64,000 nt of DNA from Chrysophaeum taylorii (taxonomy: Eukaryota > Sar > Pelagophyceae > Pelagomonadales > Pelagomonadaceae), in NCBI GenBank assembly GCA_029834535.1, contig JAQMWT010000671.1:186001-250000 (forward strand), read 5' to 3'. A program made the position numbers and the translations under genes. Of the stretch, positions 37,970 through 47,036 are shown one piece after another. Each line of letters begins with the position of its first letter. The first letter of the stretch is position 1. A model generated the notes under the pieces. That model did no database searches. It was not told the origin of the DNA and saw only the letters and a program-made list of their open reading frames with translations.

Positions 37970-39259
37970 ATGAAAATAGCGCTGTTGATGATGATGATCG
38001 ATTGGTGCGTCGGCGCCGACGTGTGTCCCGCGGCACCGTGCGTGGCGTCGAACGCGACGGGGAAGATCCACGCCGTTCGGTTTCGCGCCGTGTTTGGCCT
38101 CCACGACAACTGGTATCACTTCTTTTATGGACGACTCGCGGGGTTCGTGACGTGGCTGCGACGCCACGTTGACCGCGACGACGCCGTGGTATTCGTCGAA
38201 GAGGACTTCCGCAAGCAGGACAAGTGGCTGCCGGGAATCTTGAAGCAAGTCGTCTCGCCCGGGCTCTGCGTCCGCACGGCCTTCGTCGTCGACGACGTCG
38301 AAAAGGACGGCGCCCGTTGGTCCGACTTCTCGGGCAAGGAGTGGATGATCTGGCCACGCGAGCGCGGCTACGACCTGTTGTTGTACGGCTGTGGTACGCT
38401 GCGTCGCGAGTCCCTCGAACGGATCGGCTCCGAGCTCGAGGCTGCGCAGGACGCCCTCCGACGGCTCTGCTCGTGTTGCGAGCCGCCCGACCCGGAGCGA
38501 CGCGTCGTCGTGATTTTAGATCGTGGACGGCGAGACCCGCACCGAACGATCCCGAACATGGACGCAATCCAGGCCGCTCTGGAGACGATGTTTGACGACG
38601 ACGAATCCGTAACCGTGCGTCGCTCGAACCACGTCGGCCGTTCGCCGTGCGAGCAATGGTGCGCCGCGTACCGGTCCACTGTCCTCGTCGGACAGCACGG
38701 CGCAGGCCTCGCAAGTGCCGCCTTTTTGCGCGGTGCAAAAGCCGGTCTCGTCGAGATAAGACCGACCATTCAGCACTACAAGTCGATGTACCAGTGTATC
38801 TCCAGGCTGCGGGGATCCCACTACGCGCGCCTCGAGCAGAACTCGAGCCATTCCGCCGTCGATCCCGAGCCCGTCGTCGCCGCCGTGCGCGACATTTTCG
38901 ACATGGTGGGACACCCTTCAACTCTCGAATTTCCAAAGACTCGCCTCTCGAGGCACATGATGACGATGAAGTGCAGCGGCGACGCGAACGTCCTCGTACG
39001 CAGTGGCGAATGCCCGCCCGCGGTCTTCGAGCGCACGGCCTCATGTTTTATGTGCGGAGATAATCACTCGTGTCCGCTCAGCGACGACGACCTTCCAGCC
39101 GACCTCCCAGCATCTCCGATTGGGTGCGCGTGCGTCCCGCCAGACGACGGAACTGGCGTCGTACGATGTCGCTCGCCCCGATATTTTGATTATAATTTCG
39201 GCTTGCGCTGCACGAGACAAGGCCGCCTCGCCGACTGTGCCCCACGGCGAGGACGGTAG
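37970..39259 (+). CDS. GT61-type glycosyltransferase, secreted or Golgi
   Basis: ATG 37970 begins MKIALLMMMIDWCVGADVCP, a signal peptide ending near Ala15; a longer frame upstream lacks an ATG with better context. The product is 429 aa. The C-terminal half of the catalytic domain carries VLVGQHGAGLASAAFLRGAK (about residues 235-255) and a following LVEIRPTIQHYKSMYQ, the paired signature of GT61 enzymes such as EOGT and plant xylosyl/arabinosyl transferases, which add O-linked or glycan-bound sugars in ER/Golgi. A Cys-rich tail of about 110 residues follows (CFMCGDNHSCPLSDDD, CACVPPDDGTGVVRCRSPRY), unusual for the family and perhaps a binding module. The donor sugar cannot be told from sequence. 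Confidence 0.75.
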   Translation: MKIALLMMMIDWCVGADVCPAAPCVASNATGKIHAVRFRAVFGLHDNWYHFFYGRLAGFVTWLRRHVDRDDAVVFVEEDFRKQDKWLPGILKQVVSPGLCVRTAFVVDDVEKDGARWSDFSGKEWMIWPRERGYDLLLYGCGTLRRESLERIGSELEAAQDALRRLCSCCEPPDPERRVVVILDRGRRDPHRTIPNMDAIQAALETMFDDDESVTVRRSNHVGRSPCEQWCAAYRSTVLVGQHGAGLASAAFLRGAKAGLVEIRPTIQHYKSMYQCISRLRGSHYARLEQNSSHSAVDPEPVVAAVRDIFDMVGHPSTLEFPKTRLSRHMMTMKCSGDANVLVRSGECPPAVFERTASCFMCGDNHSCPLSDDDLPADLPASPIGCACVPPDDGTGVVRCRSPRYFDYNFGLRCTRQGRLADCAPRRGR

Positions 39260-40577
39260 GTGTTTTTTTTTTTATGCGTATGTATTATTGACCACCGCAG
39301 CAGCAGCTCTTCGCTTAGAGACGGCGTCGTTTTTTTTTCCGATGGGACTCGAATTCGACAAGAGCGGTACTGGGCGGTTCGCGTCTTTAATCTATTCCAT
39401 GAGTGGATGTCTGTGCAGAAAAAAATGGATCTCGTCCAACCTCGGTCGCCGGAAAATAATAAAAATCCTTCGCCAAGTTGCCTTTTGGGCGCTACAAGTC
39501 AAAAAACACTCATCAGCGTCCCAGGACTAGTGCCCGCGAGTCCGCGGTCGACTTCATCTTCGCGGCGGCACGCTTGCGGACGCTTAGTCTGTACGCCAAC
39601 GAGAGCGCCTTTGGTTAAAGCGTCTGCGACTTGTACGCCCATACGCCTTTGGAATCGAATGGTCAGTAGTGAAGAGGACTAATAAAAGTTGATATCCCCT
39701 TTTCATTTCATTTCATATGAGTCCAATGGGGGTGGACACCCCGAATGAATGAATCACCGGGGGTTGTCGGGGGGGGCGGGGAGAAAAAAAGTGCCGCCTT
39801 TCTCCTTTGGAACTTTCCCCGGAGGAATTCTCAAATAATTAGGAGATCCCTCGGAATCTGAATGTCTGGAAGCTTCCCGGCTAGAACGAGTGTAGCGTTC
39901 TATTCTTTCCAGGAGAATGCATTCGTCCGTCGGGACATTCCAACGGATCTGATTTCGGACGCAAAAGATCCGAGTCAAGTCAGCATACGGAAAGTAGAAG
40001 CCTTAAGTTGTGGTGGTGGGAATGTCATCACGAGGTAGTAAAAAATGATTCCATATCCAGAAGAATCCAGATGATTGCTTTATTACGTTGATCTTCAATT
40101 CGTGCGTGATGGTCAACAAGTCTAACTAACTACGAGAGCGTTGATCCTCTAGTTTGTCGACGACATTTTTGTTGTTCCCACACGAGATGGTCACCTCTCT
40201 CAGCAGCACTAAGACAACAACCACAACAACGACGTCTAAGACGACGACGACGACGACGACGTGAGCCGAAAGGCAATAATGGCCTTCGTCTTCTTCTTCT
40301 TCGCCGCCTTGGAGGTTGGCGATTATTGATTCAAAAAAGCTACATCGGAATTCCTATGTTTCCATGTAGCAAACACGCAATTTCACGTCACGTCACGTCA
40401 CCAGGGAAGGTCACGTCATCTGATTGTAAAATTAGTAAGCTGCGCCAGTCCCATAATTCCTGGAATACACCGCGTCACCTTCCTGGAGTCATACTCTTAG
40501 ATATTGTGAAGATTTTTTGTAAAAGCGGAGCAGAGCCCCACAACATCGAGGGACCAAAAACTCGGACCGCACTCAGG
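39260..40577. other. Intergenic stretch of 1.3 kb
   Basis: No gene is supported. It holds a T-run, TTTCATTTCATTTCATATGAG at about 39699-39720 next to GAATGAATGAAT, and a (GAC)n run at 40239-40262. The last 250 bp are an open leader in frame with the downstream gene but without signal-peptide character. Confidence 0.4.
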
Positions 40578-41429
40578 ATGATGAGAGTTGTGAGACTGCT
40601 TGTTGTCCAGAGCGCAATCGCCGTCGTACACAACCAGTGCCATCGTTTTCTCGAGGATCCCGAGTTGCCGTTGCGGTACTTGTATTCAGAGGAGGGGTAC
40701 CGCCATGATTCTAGTGTTGGATGGCGCGGCAAGTTTTATGATCCCTCCGAAGGTGTCGGCCAGCTCTGTTGGAGCGGCAACAGCAGTACCGATGGGCTCG
40801 AAGAATATCTCTTGGCGGCGCGCGAGGGCTACGCGTCGTACGCCGGCGTCCCGAGAGCTGGCGGTACGTGCGAACGAAACTGGTTGGAGGGTACGCGCTT
40901 TTTCGCGAGCGACATGGTTCTGCCTTTCCCAGAAGATGTCGAAGCCCCCGCAATATTGGGAATGGACCCCGATGTCATGAAGATGTGCCCAGAGCGGCAA
41001 CAAGGCAAAGGCTGCGTGAACGAACCCTTCAACATGCTCGGTCTATGGCGGCACGAGGTCGGCCTCCTCGGGACCTGGAACATGTGCCGTAATTTTGAGT
41101 TCGTCCTGTGCGGTGCCTTAGGGAAGCTCCCGCAACAGCGTTCTGCCGTCTTCTACATGGCGACCGCGCCGTCCTACATGGAAGAACACTCCTACAGATT
41201 TGTCGAACGGGCAAAGCGGGACATGCACGAACTCGGCGAGTACCGAGGCACCAACGTCGTCACCGTCTACGAGTACTGCCTCATCGACTGGATCTGTTCC
41301 AATGCAGCTGAGTTCTGGAATATGACCCAGCCTGGTTACTTCACCTGCGACTTCGACGACCACGCCTACGCTAGCCTCAAGGACATCATGGCACCTCCAC
41401 CGCCCTTCTTATATAAGGGACATGGCTGA
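40578..41429 (+). CDS. Secreted Cys-rich protein of unknown function
   Basis: ATG 40578 (MMRVVRLLVVQSAIAVVHNQ) gives 283 aa with a clear signal peptide, which favours this start over one at 40326. Cys residues are spread along the chain (for example QLCWSGN, GGTCERNW, MKMCPERQQGKGC, NMCRNFEFVLCGAL, YEYCLIDWIC, YFTCDFDDH), suggesting four or more disulfides. Aromatic-rich segments such as VFYMATAPSYMEEHSYRFVE look globular. No known family, membrane helix or catalytic triad is evident. It is probably exported and is placed after the other secretory-pathway genes, but there is no functional evidence. Confidence 0.55.
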   Translation: MMRVVRLLVVQSAIAVVHNQCHRFLEDPELPLRYLYSEEGYRHDSSVGWRGKFYDPSEGVGQLCWSGNSSTDGLEEYLLAAREGYASYAGVPRAGGTCERNWLEGTRFFASDMVLPFPEDVEAPAILGMDPDVMKMCPERQQGKGCVNEPFNMLGLWRHEVGLLGTWNMCRNFEFVLCGALGKLPQQRSAVFYMATAPSYMEEHSYRFVERAKRDMHELGEYRGTNVVTVYEYCLIDWICSNAAEFWNMTQPGYFTCDFDDHAYASLKDIMAPPPPFLYKGHG

Positions 41430-41901
41430 ACTCAACTCAATTCTATGATGCGCCATCTTCTTTTTGATGACCTGCCGCGGCGCCAGTCTTGTCTCTTGGG
41501 ACGGGACGGGGCGGGGCGGGAAGTGAAGGGACGCACAGGGACGCACGACGACGGTTCGCCCCTCAATGTGAATATCTTACTAGTCCAAATACCCGCCTAT
41601 CTTTTCCTCCTCCTCCTCCTCCTCCTCCTCCTCCTCCTTCAAGAAGAGCCTCCCGCCCTATAAGCTTCAGCCTCAAATTTTGACTGAATTCCTACAATTG
41701 TACGCGGTGTCGCGATCGGGCGCCGCAGCCGGCGCAGGGATTGAAAAGTAGCTCCTGAATGAATATGAATGAATGAATGAAACCCTAAGTTAATCAAGAT
41801 TTTTCGCAATTGTAGTACAAGTACAACTTGTACATAAATGAAAAACAAGTGCAAATTTTTCCGAGAGGGCCCCCAAAAAATACCCCCAAAGAAGCCCCCA
41901 A
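41430..41901. other. Intergenic stretch with a CCT microsatellite
   Basis: A (CCT)n run of about 35 bp lies at 41605-41639. GAATGAATGAATGAAT occurs near 41757-41780. No gene is seen. Confidence 0.4.
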
Positions 41902-42438
41902 ATGACCGCCCCCGACACACAAAGAATCTTTGACGACTGGACGACAACGTTTGGAGATCTTTGTATCGTGTCTGGCGCCATGGTGGAGCACGCGAAGAAC
42001 GAGGCGCCGCGCAGGGCCTTCCTTCCGGACCTCGCCCGGTGTTGGATCCCTTTCGGCGGTCGAGGCAAGATGCGGCGGAGGAACGGCGGGAGCGTCAAAG
42101 GATGCTGGCAGAGGAGAACTGACGCGAGGGACGCAGGAAGTGTGTGCACGCTCGATAATGAGACCCTCCAATCCAAACTCGAGGGGATTTGTGGGGCCTG
42201 CGGCGCGAACCGCGACGCAAAAAATGCCGTTCATGTCTACGATGATGTCGACACCTCCGTATTGATTGTCCGACCCGGGCGAGAGTTTCTTGGTGCGACA
42301 ACTTCTTCTTCTGTTTTGCCCAACTCTTCTGCATTTTCTGCACAGGGCACCGACTCGTCAGCACAGGACATCCGCCTGTATCCACCATCATACGCGATAC
42401 ACTCGCAAACCCCAGTCTCCGCCCAATCATATTTTTGA
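41902..42438 (+). CDS. Small hypothetical protein, 178 aa
   Basis: ATG 41902 (MTAPDTQRIFDDWTTTFGDL) opens 178 codons. There is a CGACGA-like Cys pair (GICGACGANRDA) near residue 100 and a Ser-rich end. No family is recognised, and the composition could arise by chance in GC-rich DNA. Confidence 0.22.
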   Translation: MTAPDTQRIFDDWTTTFGDLCIVSGAMVEHAKNEAPRRAFLPDLARCWIPFGGRGKMRRRNGGSVKGCWQRRTDARDAGSVCTLDNETLQSKLEGICGACGANRDAKNAVHVYDDVDTSVLIVRPGREFLGATTSSSVLPNSSAFSAQGTDSSAQDIRLYPPSYAIHSQTPVSAQSYF

Positions 42439-43776
42439 TGATAGCCACCGGCGACTTACGCGAGACTACGAGAACCCAAAGCTACAGCAAACTTAGAGTT
42501 TTCATATTTATGGCCAACCCCAGACAACTTTATAAAGATATCACCATCGCACTACGATTACACCCACATCATTTTAGACGCTCATAGCGGACGACGGCTG
42601 GATGCTATTTCGAAGCGAGACTCGGCGGCGGAGATCGCGCAGGCGAATCTACAGATTTTTGTTTCATGAAAAGCCAGACGCGCTGCTGCCGAGGGAACTG
42701 TGAAAGAACAAGTCGAGGAGGCAGCACGCGGGAACACGCGTGACCTCTGACAGAGTTCGCGGACATGATCGGCGACAACATGTTATTTCGCCGCGAATTG
42801 CTCTGAACATCGTCGTGGCCGTCGATGCCCGGAGCCGAAGATCGCCTAGGATCCGAAACTCGTCGCAGTTTGTGATTGTGCCCATCGATCCAGCTCGGCA
42901 CGACGGGAAACCCGTGACGTCCAACTTCAACGAGCTGCATCGCCGCTGCGTGGTGGCGCAGAAAGGAGCAAATCGTTGATAAAGGGGTCGCTGCCTTTTC
43001 TCGCAAGCGCTTACGTGCGTCGCCCTATCTAGCAGTTTGGTATCGAGCGGACGGAGCTCGGGTAAGTCTTCGAGATCCGTTTTTGTCGCATCCGAGACTC
43101 GAGTGCTTCGCCACTCGCCGAATGATCTGAATCCTTTTGTGCTCTTTCTCCGGCGGGAGCTGGCTCCGGGTCAGTCATAACCCAGTTTAAAATCGTCTGC
43201 GCGCTCTGCAACTGGCAGGGCTCACCGCCTCGACGCGCGGCGGTGGTGACGACGGGTGGTTTCGGAGTTCTGTTGTCTCTAACTCAAATCGCGCTGCGAA
43301 AGCCTGATGAACTCGGACAGGCCCATGCCATATAAAGCCGCTGCTTCAAGCCGCTTCCCGCTGGTTGCTCAATCAAGGTGCACCACCTCTCGGCGGTTCT
43401 TACAACATACGCAGTGGTGGTTCAAGATCAGCGCGATTGACTTTCGAGGAGCCGCCCTATTTCCTAGTAGACGCAGTCGACTCACTCCCTACTTCGGCAT
43501 CAAGATAGATCCCCAGTGAGTCATCTTTTTCGATTTTCACTTTATGGTTGCCACCAACCAAACACCGCATTTATTTTTCAACTCACAAGAAAAAGCGTAG
43601 TTTGCTTGCTGTTTGCTCATCAGTGTAAACCCCGAGTTTGGTCACCACGTAAAACTTTAGCTCCTTTTAGACCACCGAGCGCCGCCGGATTAAAAAAACG
43701 CGTTTTTTTTTGGGTCGATTTTATTATTCTTCCTGATTAAACTTCGCCAAAACTAAAAATCGGCGCGCGCGTTTAT
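42439..43776. other. Gene-poor stretch
   Basis: No gene is supported in 1.3 kb. An open stretch at 42740-42979 (IALNIVVAVDARSRRS..QFVIVPIDPARHDG) may be the decayed front of the following hAT relic. Confidence 0.35.
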
Positions 43777-44625
43777 ATGAGCCGCAAGTTTAAGAAGGGT
43801 GGTGCTAACACTGCCGCTGATTCGACAAGGCGACCCGGGAGGCGGCTGCCGAGGCAGCCGTCCTCGGTCGCTGGAACGGCTCCGGCGCACGGCATGTCGG
43901 CCTCAAGGACCCGGCGCACACCTTGGCCTGGTTCTCGACCCCTTCACAATAACGCCGACAATGAAATGTCTCCCGCCGGGCTGGCAGGAAATGTGCCTCG
44001 TGGGCATCGATGCGTTTTCCCCGGATCCCGCCGACCAGGACGCCGCCCTCCAGGAGCTCAATGACCTCATCGTACGCCCAGGCCCCCGGGGCGAACTCAT
44101 CCGCCGCACGCAAGCCCTCGCCTATCCGAAAGACGACGTCATCGCCAAGTTTAACAAAAAGACCATCACGATCGTCGAGGTCGTGATCTGCAAGCAGACC
44201 AGGATGCACTCCACCGTCTCCGACTGGGTCGTGACCGGCGCGGCGCAATTCCCCAAGCTTGCCCATCGCCGCTCGTTGACAGGCTTGCAGTCCAGTCAGC
44301 CGACGTCGAACGTGCCTGCAAGATCCACAAGATCATCCACACTAAGGCCACACCCGCACCATTCACACGCTCCTTTTCACATGCATAACCGGCGCCTCCC
44401 GAATCAGTGCACAGAAGAGATCGGCGTCGAGTTCCTTCTCCAATGCATCAGCGAGTATATGCTCAAGAAGACACCACCAACGACACTCCTCCTGCTTCCG
44501 TCGACGACGATGAGCCCGTAATCATCGATCCTCCCCCCTCAGCCACTATCTCATATCCTTTGACGACGACCACGACCACGACCAGGACCACGACGGCTCA
44601 AGCAGAAAGAAGCTCACGCTGAGGG
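43777..44625 (+). pseudogene. hAT transposase relic, second family
   Basis: The plus strand carries AHTLAWF.. followed in another frame by LDPFTITPTMKCLPPGWQEM, DAALQELNDLIVRPGPRGEL and WVVTGAAQFPKLAHR, then in a third frame DVERACKIHKIIHTKATPAP. These match, in order, the LDP block, the pre-dimerisation block and the ER...K.R dimerisation block of hAT transposases. At least two frame changes disrupt it. It is not similar to the element at 11-14 kb, so it is a separate family. Inverted repeats were not found. Confidence 0.5.
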
Positions 44626-45845
44626 AGACAAGGTCAGAGATACGTAGCATGACGTGGCGGTCCACACCGCCATAATGTGTGAACGAACACCTGTAATAAA
44701 AAAAATCCTGTTGATGGAATCAACAGCTACAAATCGAACATTCCGTGTACATATCTATGTTGCTAGCCGTTGAAATAGGAAAATAGTATAAAGCACACAA
44801 ACGTTCGATTTGTTTAGATATATATCTTGACCTTAACGGCATGTTTGAGCAAGGTTCCAACTTGGTTGAAGAAGCAAGCTTTAAATATCTTGCCGATCTT
44901 AGCATATCTTGCGTGCTTGCACGGAAGAAATGATGATGGCGACGCATCATTAAAAAAGCCACGGCGTCACGTGCGTAAAGAGCGGCGCGAAAGCGAGAGA
45001 CACGCGCGGCTCGCGCGGCACCCCGCCCGAGCGAAGCTGAGAACCAGCAGAAGCACCGCGACCTCGACGCGGATCTAAAACGACAGCGCGTGCTCGCGTG
45101 CGGGAAGAGTAGGAAAGGAGCGCGAGCGAGCGCGACAGCGTCGTGCTACCGCCCAGCCGCAACACGAGAAAAAGCAACGCGACCAAGCGCGAATGTGTCG
45201 TACTACCGGGCAGCCGCAACACTATAAAAAGGACCGCGAGCGGGCGCGACGGCGTCGTGCTCCCGCTTGGCCGCAACACTACGAAATGGAACGGCCGTCC
45301 GACCGTTCGTCTGTCTTTATAAAGGTCGACTGCTAAGAAGGGGGTGTGTGTGTTCGTGTCCGTCCGTGTACAAAAGAAGAATTTAATGAAACGGATAGCC
45401 CCCATCAACAGCCCCAGCGTTAACAACCCTTCTTTAATAATAATCCGAATAAACAGTTCAATTTACGGCGGCGGTAACTTCGTAGTAGTAAAGGCTACCC
45501 CCCCAACAGTGTGTTATTTCCCCATATGCTTGTTACCTTGAATTAAAAGATTCACACACATTATTCGAGGAATCATCCTGTTGAGAGTCTTTAAAGGTCG
45601 ACGACACAGTAACGACGACTGCTAAGAGTGTGTGGTGCATGTTGTTGTTGAGTCCTTTTTTTCCTGCTTCCTGGAATCGACTATTGACTCCCGCTAGCTA
45701 GTAGGGGGTAGTCTTGTCCCCTCTCGAAATAATTTGAGCCAAGAGTGTTGAGAGTTGGGGCAATTTTGAAGGCCACGACGTTGTGACCGCGGGGTAGGTT
45801 GCGTATCAGTCTTGTGGAAGTCGTCAGATATATCTGTAAGGGGAT
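44626..45845. other. Gene-poor stretch with a 57-bp tandem repeat
   Basis: No gene is supported. The repeat unit is listed separately. The end nearest the following gene has a possible leader TATATCTGTAAGGGGAT. Confidence 0.35.
45110..45290. repeat. Tandem repeat, about 3 copies of a 57-bp unit
   Basis: The core GCCGCAACAC recurs at 45156, 45213 and 45270, each followed by A(T/G)(A)AAA and preceded by GCGTCGTGCTxCCG. The period of 57 is a multiple of 3, so the block may once have coded for a 19-residue repeat (for example PQHYKKDRERARRRRA). Confidence 0.7.
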
Positions 45846-46898
45846 ATGCTCGACCCGTTCAGCCAGGCGGCTCTGGAGGAGGACGAGGTCCCGCACTCCG
45901 CACCGCGGATCTCGTCTCCATGGCTCTACACCCAAATCGAAAACGCGATGGCGGGTGGGGACGTGTACCGACAGTCGCGGGAGATCGTCCTTGTTGTTGC
46001 TAACGAGGGGGGGGTGTTGATCGTGAGCGACGGACGAAACAGCGCGCGATGTGAGTGTTCTTCGACGGCCGCGCCGGGGGCGGTCGTCGCGCTGGAGGGG
46101 GTCCGGGTCGCCAAGCTGCCCGAGTTTGGCTACGTCGCGAGGTCAGCCACGGTAGTGGGCTCGGGTCCCGCGGAGAAAGAAGCTCCGCCCGACATCGACG
46201 TCGACGGATCGCTACGCGGGCTCGAAGCTCAATACGGGATCAACGTGGACCGTTTCGTCTCGCAAGACGAGGCCGCCCTGGACCTCGACGAGGATATGCT
46301 CCTTCGCCTCCGTGCGGGCGACCCGGCCGAGCTTTCTTTGCCCGAGAACACTCAATCGTCGGATATTTCTCCGCGTCTGGACGTTTCCATGCGCGAAACC
46401 GCCACGAGGCTGTCGTCACCCCGGACGCCAAGCGCGCGATCTTCGCCGGCCGTGATGGCCACGCCGAGATCCCGACCTTCAAAAGTCCGCCGTTTGATGA
46501 CGACGCCGACCTCGAGCCCTGCCGAGCCTGCGATGACGACCTCGAGCCCTGCCGGGCCTGCGATGACGACCTCGAGCCCTGCCGAGCCTGTGAGGATGAC
46601 GTCGCCGAGCTCAACACCTCCCGAGCCCTCAACACCTCCCGAGCCTGCGAGGATGACGACGCCGAGCTCAACACCCCCCGAGCCTGCGAGGATGACGACG
46701 CCGAGCTCAAGACCTTCGTCGCCACCTGTCCCAACGGCGCACTCACCCCGTCGTCGTCGTCGTCACGTGGCCCCTGGACTGCTCTCGAACCCGCACGACT
46801 TCATCGGCCAGTGGGCGAAAGAAATCGCCGATCGCGTTGAAAGGGGCGAACCACCTAACATCGACGTTCCCGAGTGCGACTTTCGCGGCGGCATCTGA
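45846..46898 (+). CDS. OB-fold protein, candidate shelterin TPP1/Est3-like, with Pro/Ser/Thr repeat tail
   Basis: ATG 45846 gives 350 aa. Residues 24-108 read SPWLYTQIENAM..., VLVVANEGGVLIVSDGRNSA and VALEGVRVAKLPEFGYVARS. Compared with the OB-fold of human TPP1 the layout agrees: a PW(I/L) start, then VSDG at the turn of the central strands, then an LEGV/L strand. TPP1 binds telomerase and POT1 at telomeres. Residues about 200-290 are a Pro-Ser-Thr array of 9-15-residue repeats (TSSPAEPAMT, TPPEPARMTT). The C-terminus is helical (FIGQWAKEIADRVERGE). Other OB-fold roles cannot be excluded, as similarity over one small domain is weak evidence. The repeat tail is probably disordered. Confidence 0.4.
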   Translation: MLDPFSQAALEEDEVPHSAPRISSPWLYTQIENAMAGGDVYRQSREIVLVVANEGGVLIVSDGRNSARCECSSTAAPGAVVALEGVRVAKLPEFGYVARSATVVGSGPAEKEAPPDIDVDGSLRGLEAQYGINVDRFVSQDEAALDLDEDMLLRLRAGDPAELSLPENTQSSDISPRLDVSMRETATRLSSPRTPSARSSPAVMATPRSRPSKVRRLMTTPTSSPAEPAMTTSSPAGPAMTTSSPAEPVRMTSPSSTPPEPSTPPEPARMTTPSSTPPEPARMTTPSSRPSSPPVPTAHSPRRRRRHVAPGLLSNPHDFIGQWAKEIADRVERGEPPNIDVPECDFRGGI

Positions 46899-47036
46899 CT
46901 CATGGATGAACTAGATTCCAGCCCTATGCATGCACGACCTGTGTCAATGTCCCTCCTCCCCGGTCCCCCCCATTTCTTTTATCAGCGCCCATTTTGAGTT
47001 TGCGACGACTCACTCACTCACTTCACTTCACTTCAC
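46899..47036. other. Spacer
   Basis: Short gap with CACTTCACTTCACTTCACTC; the 3' ends of both flanking genes must lie here. Confidence 0.35.
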
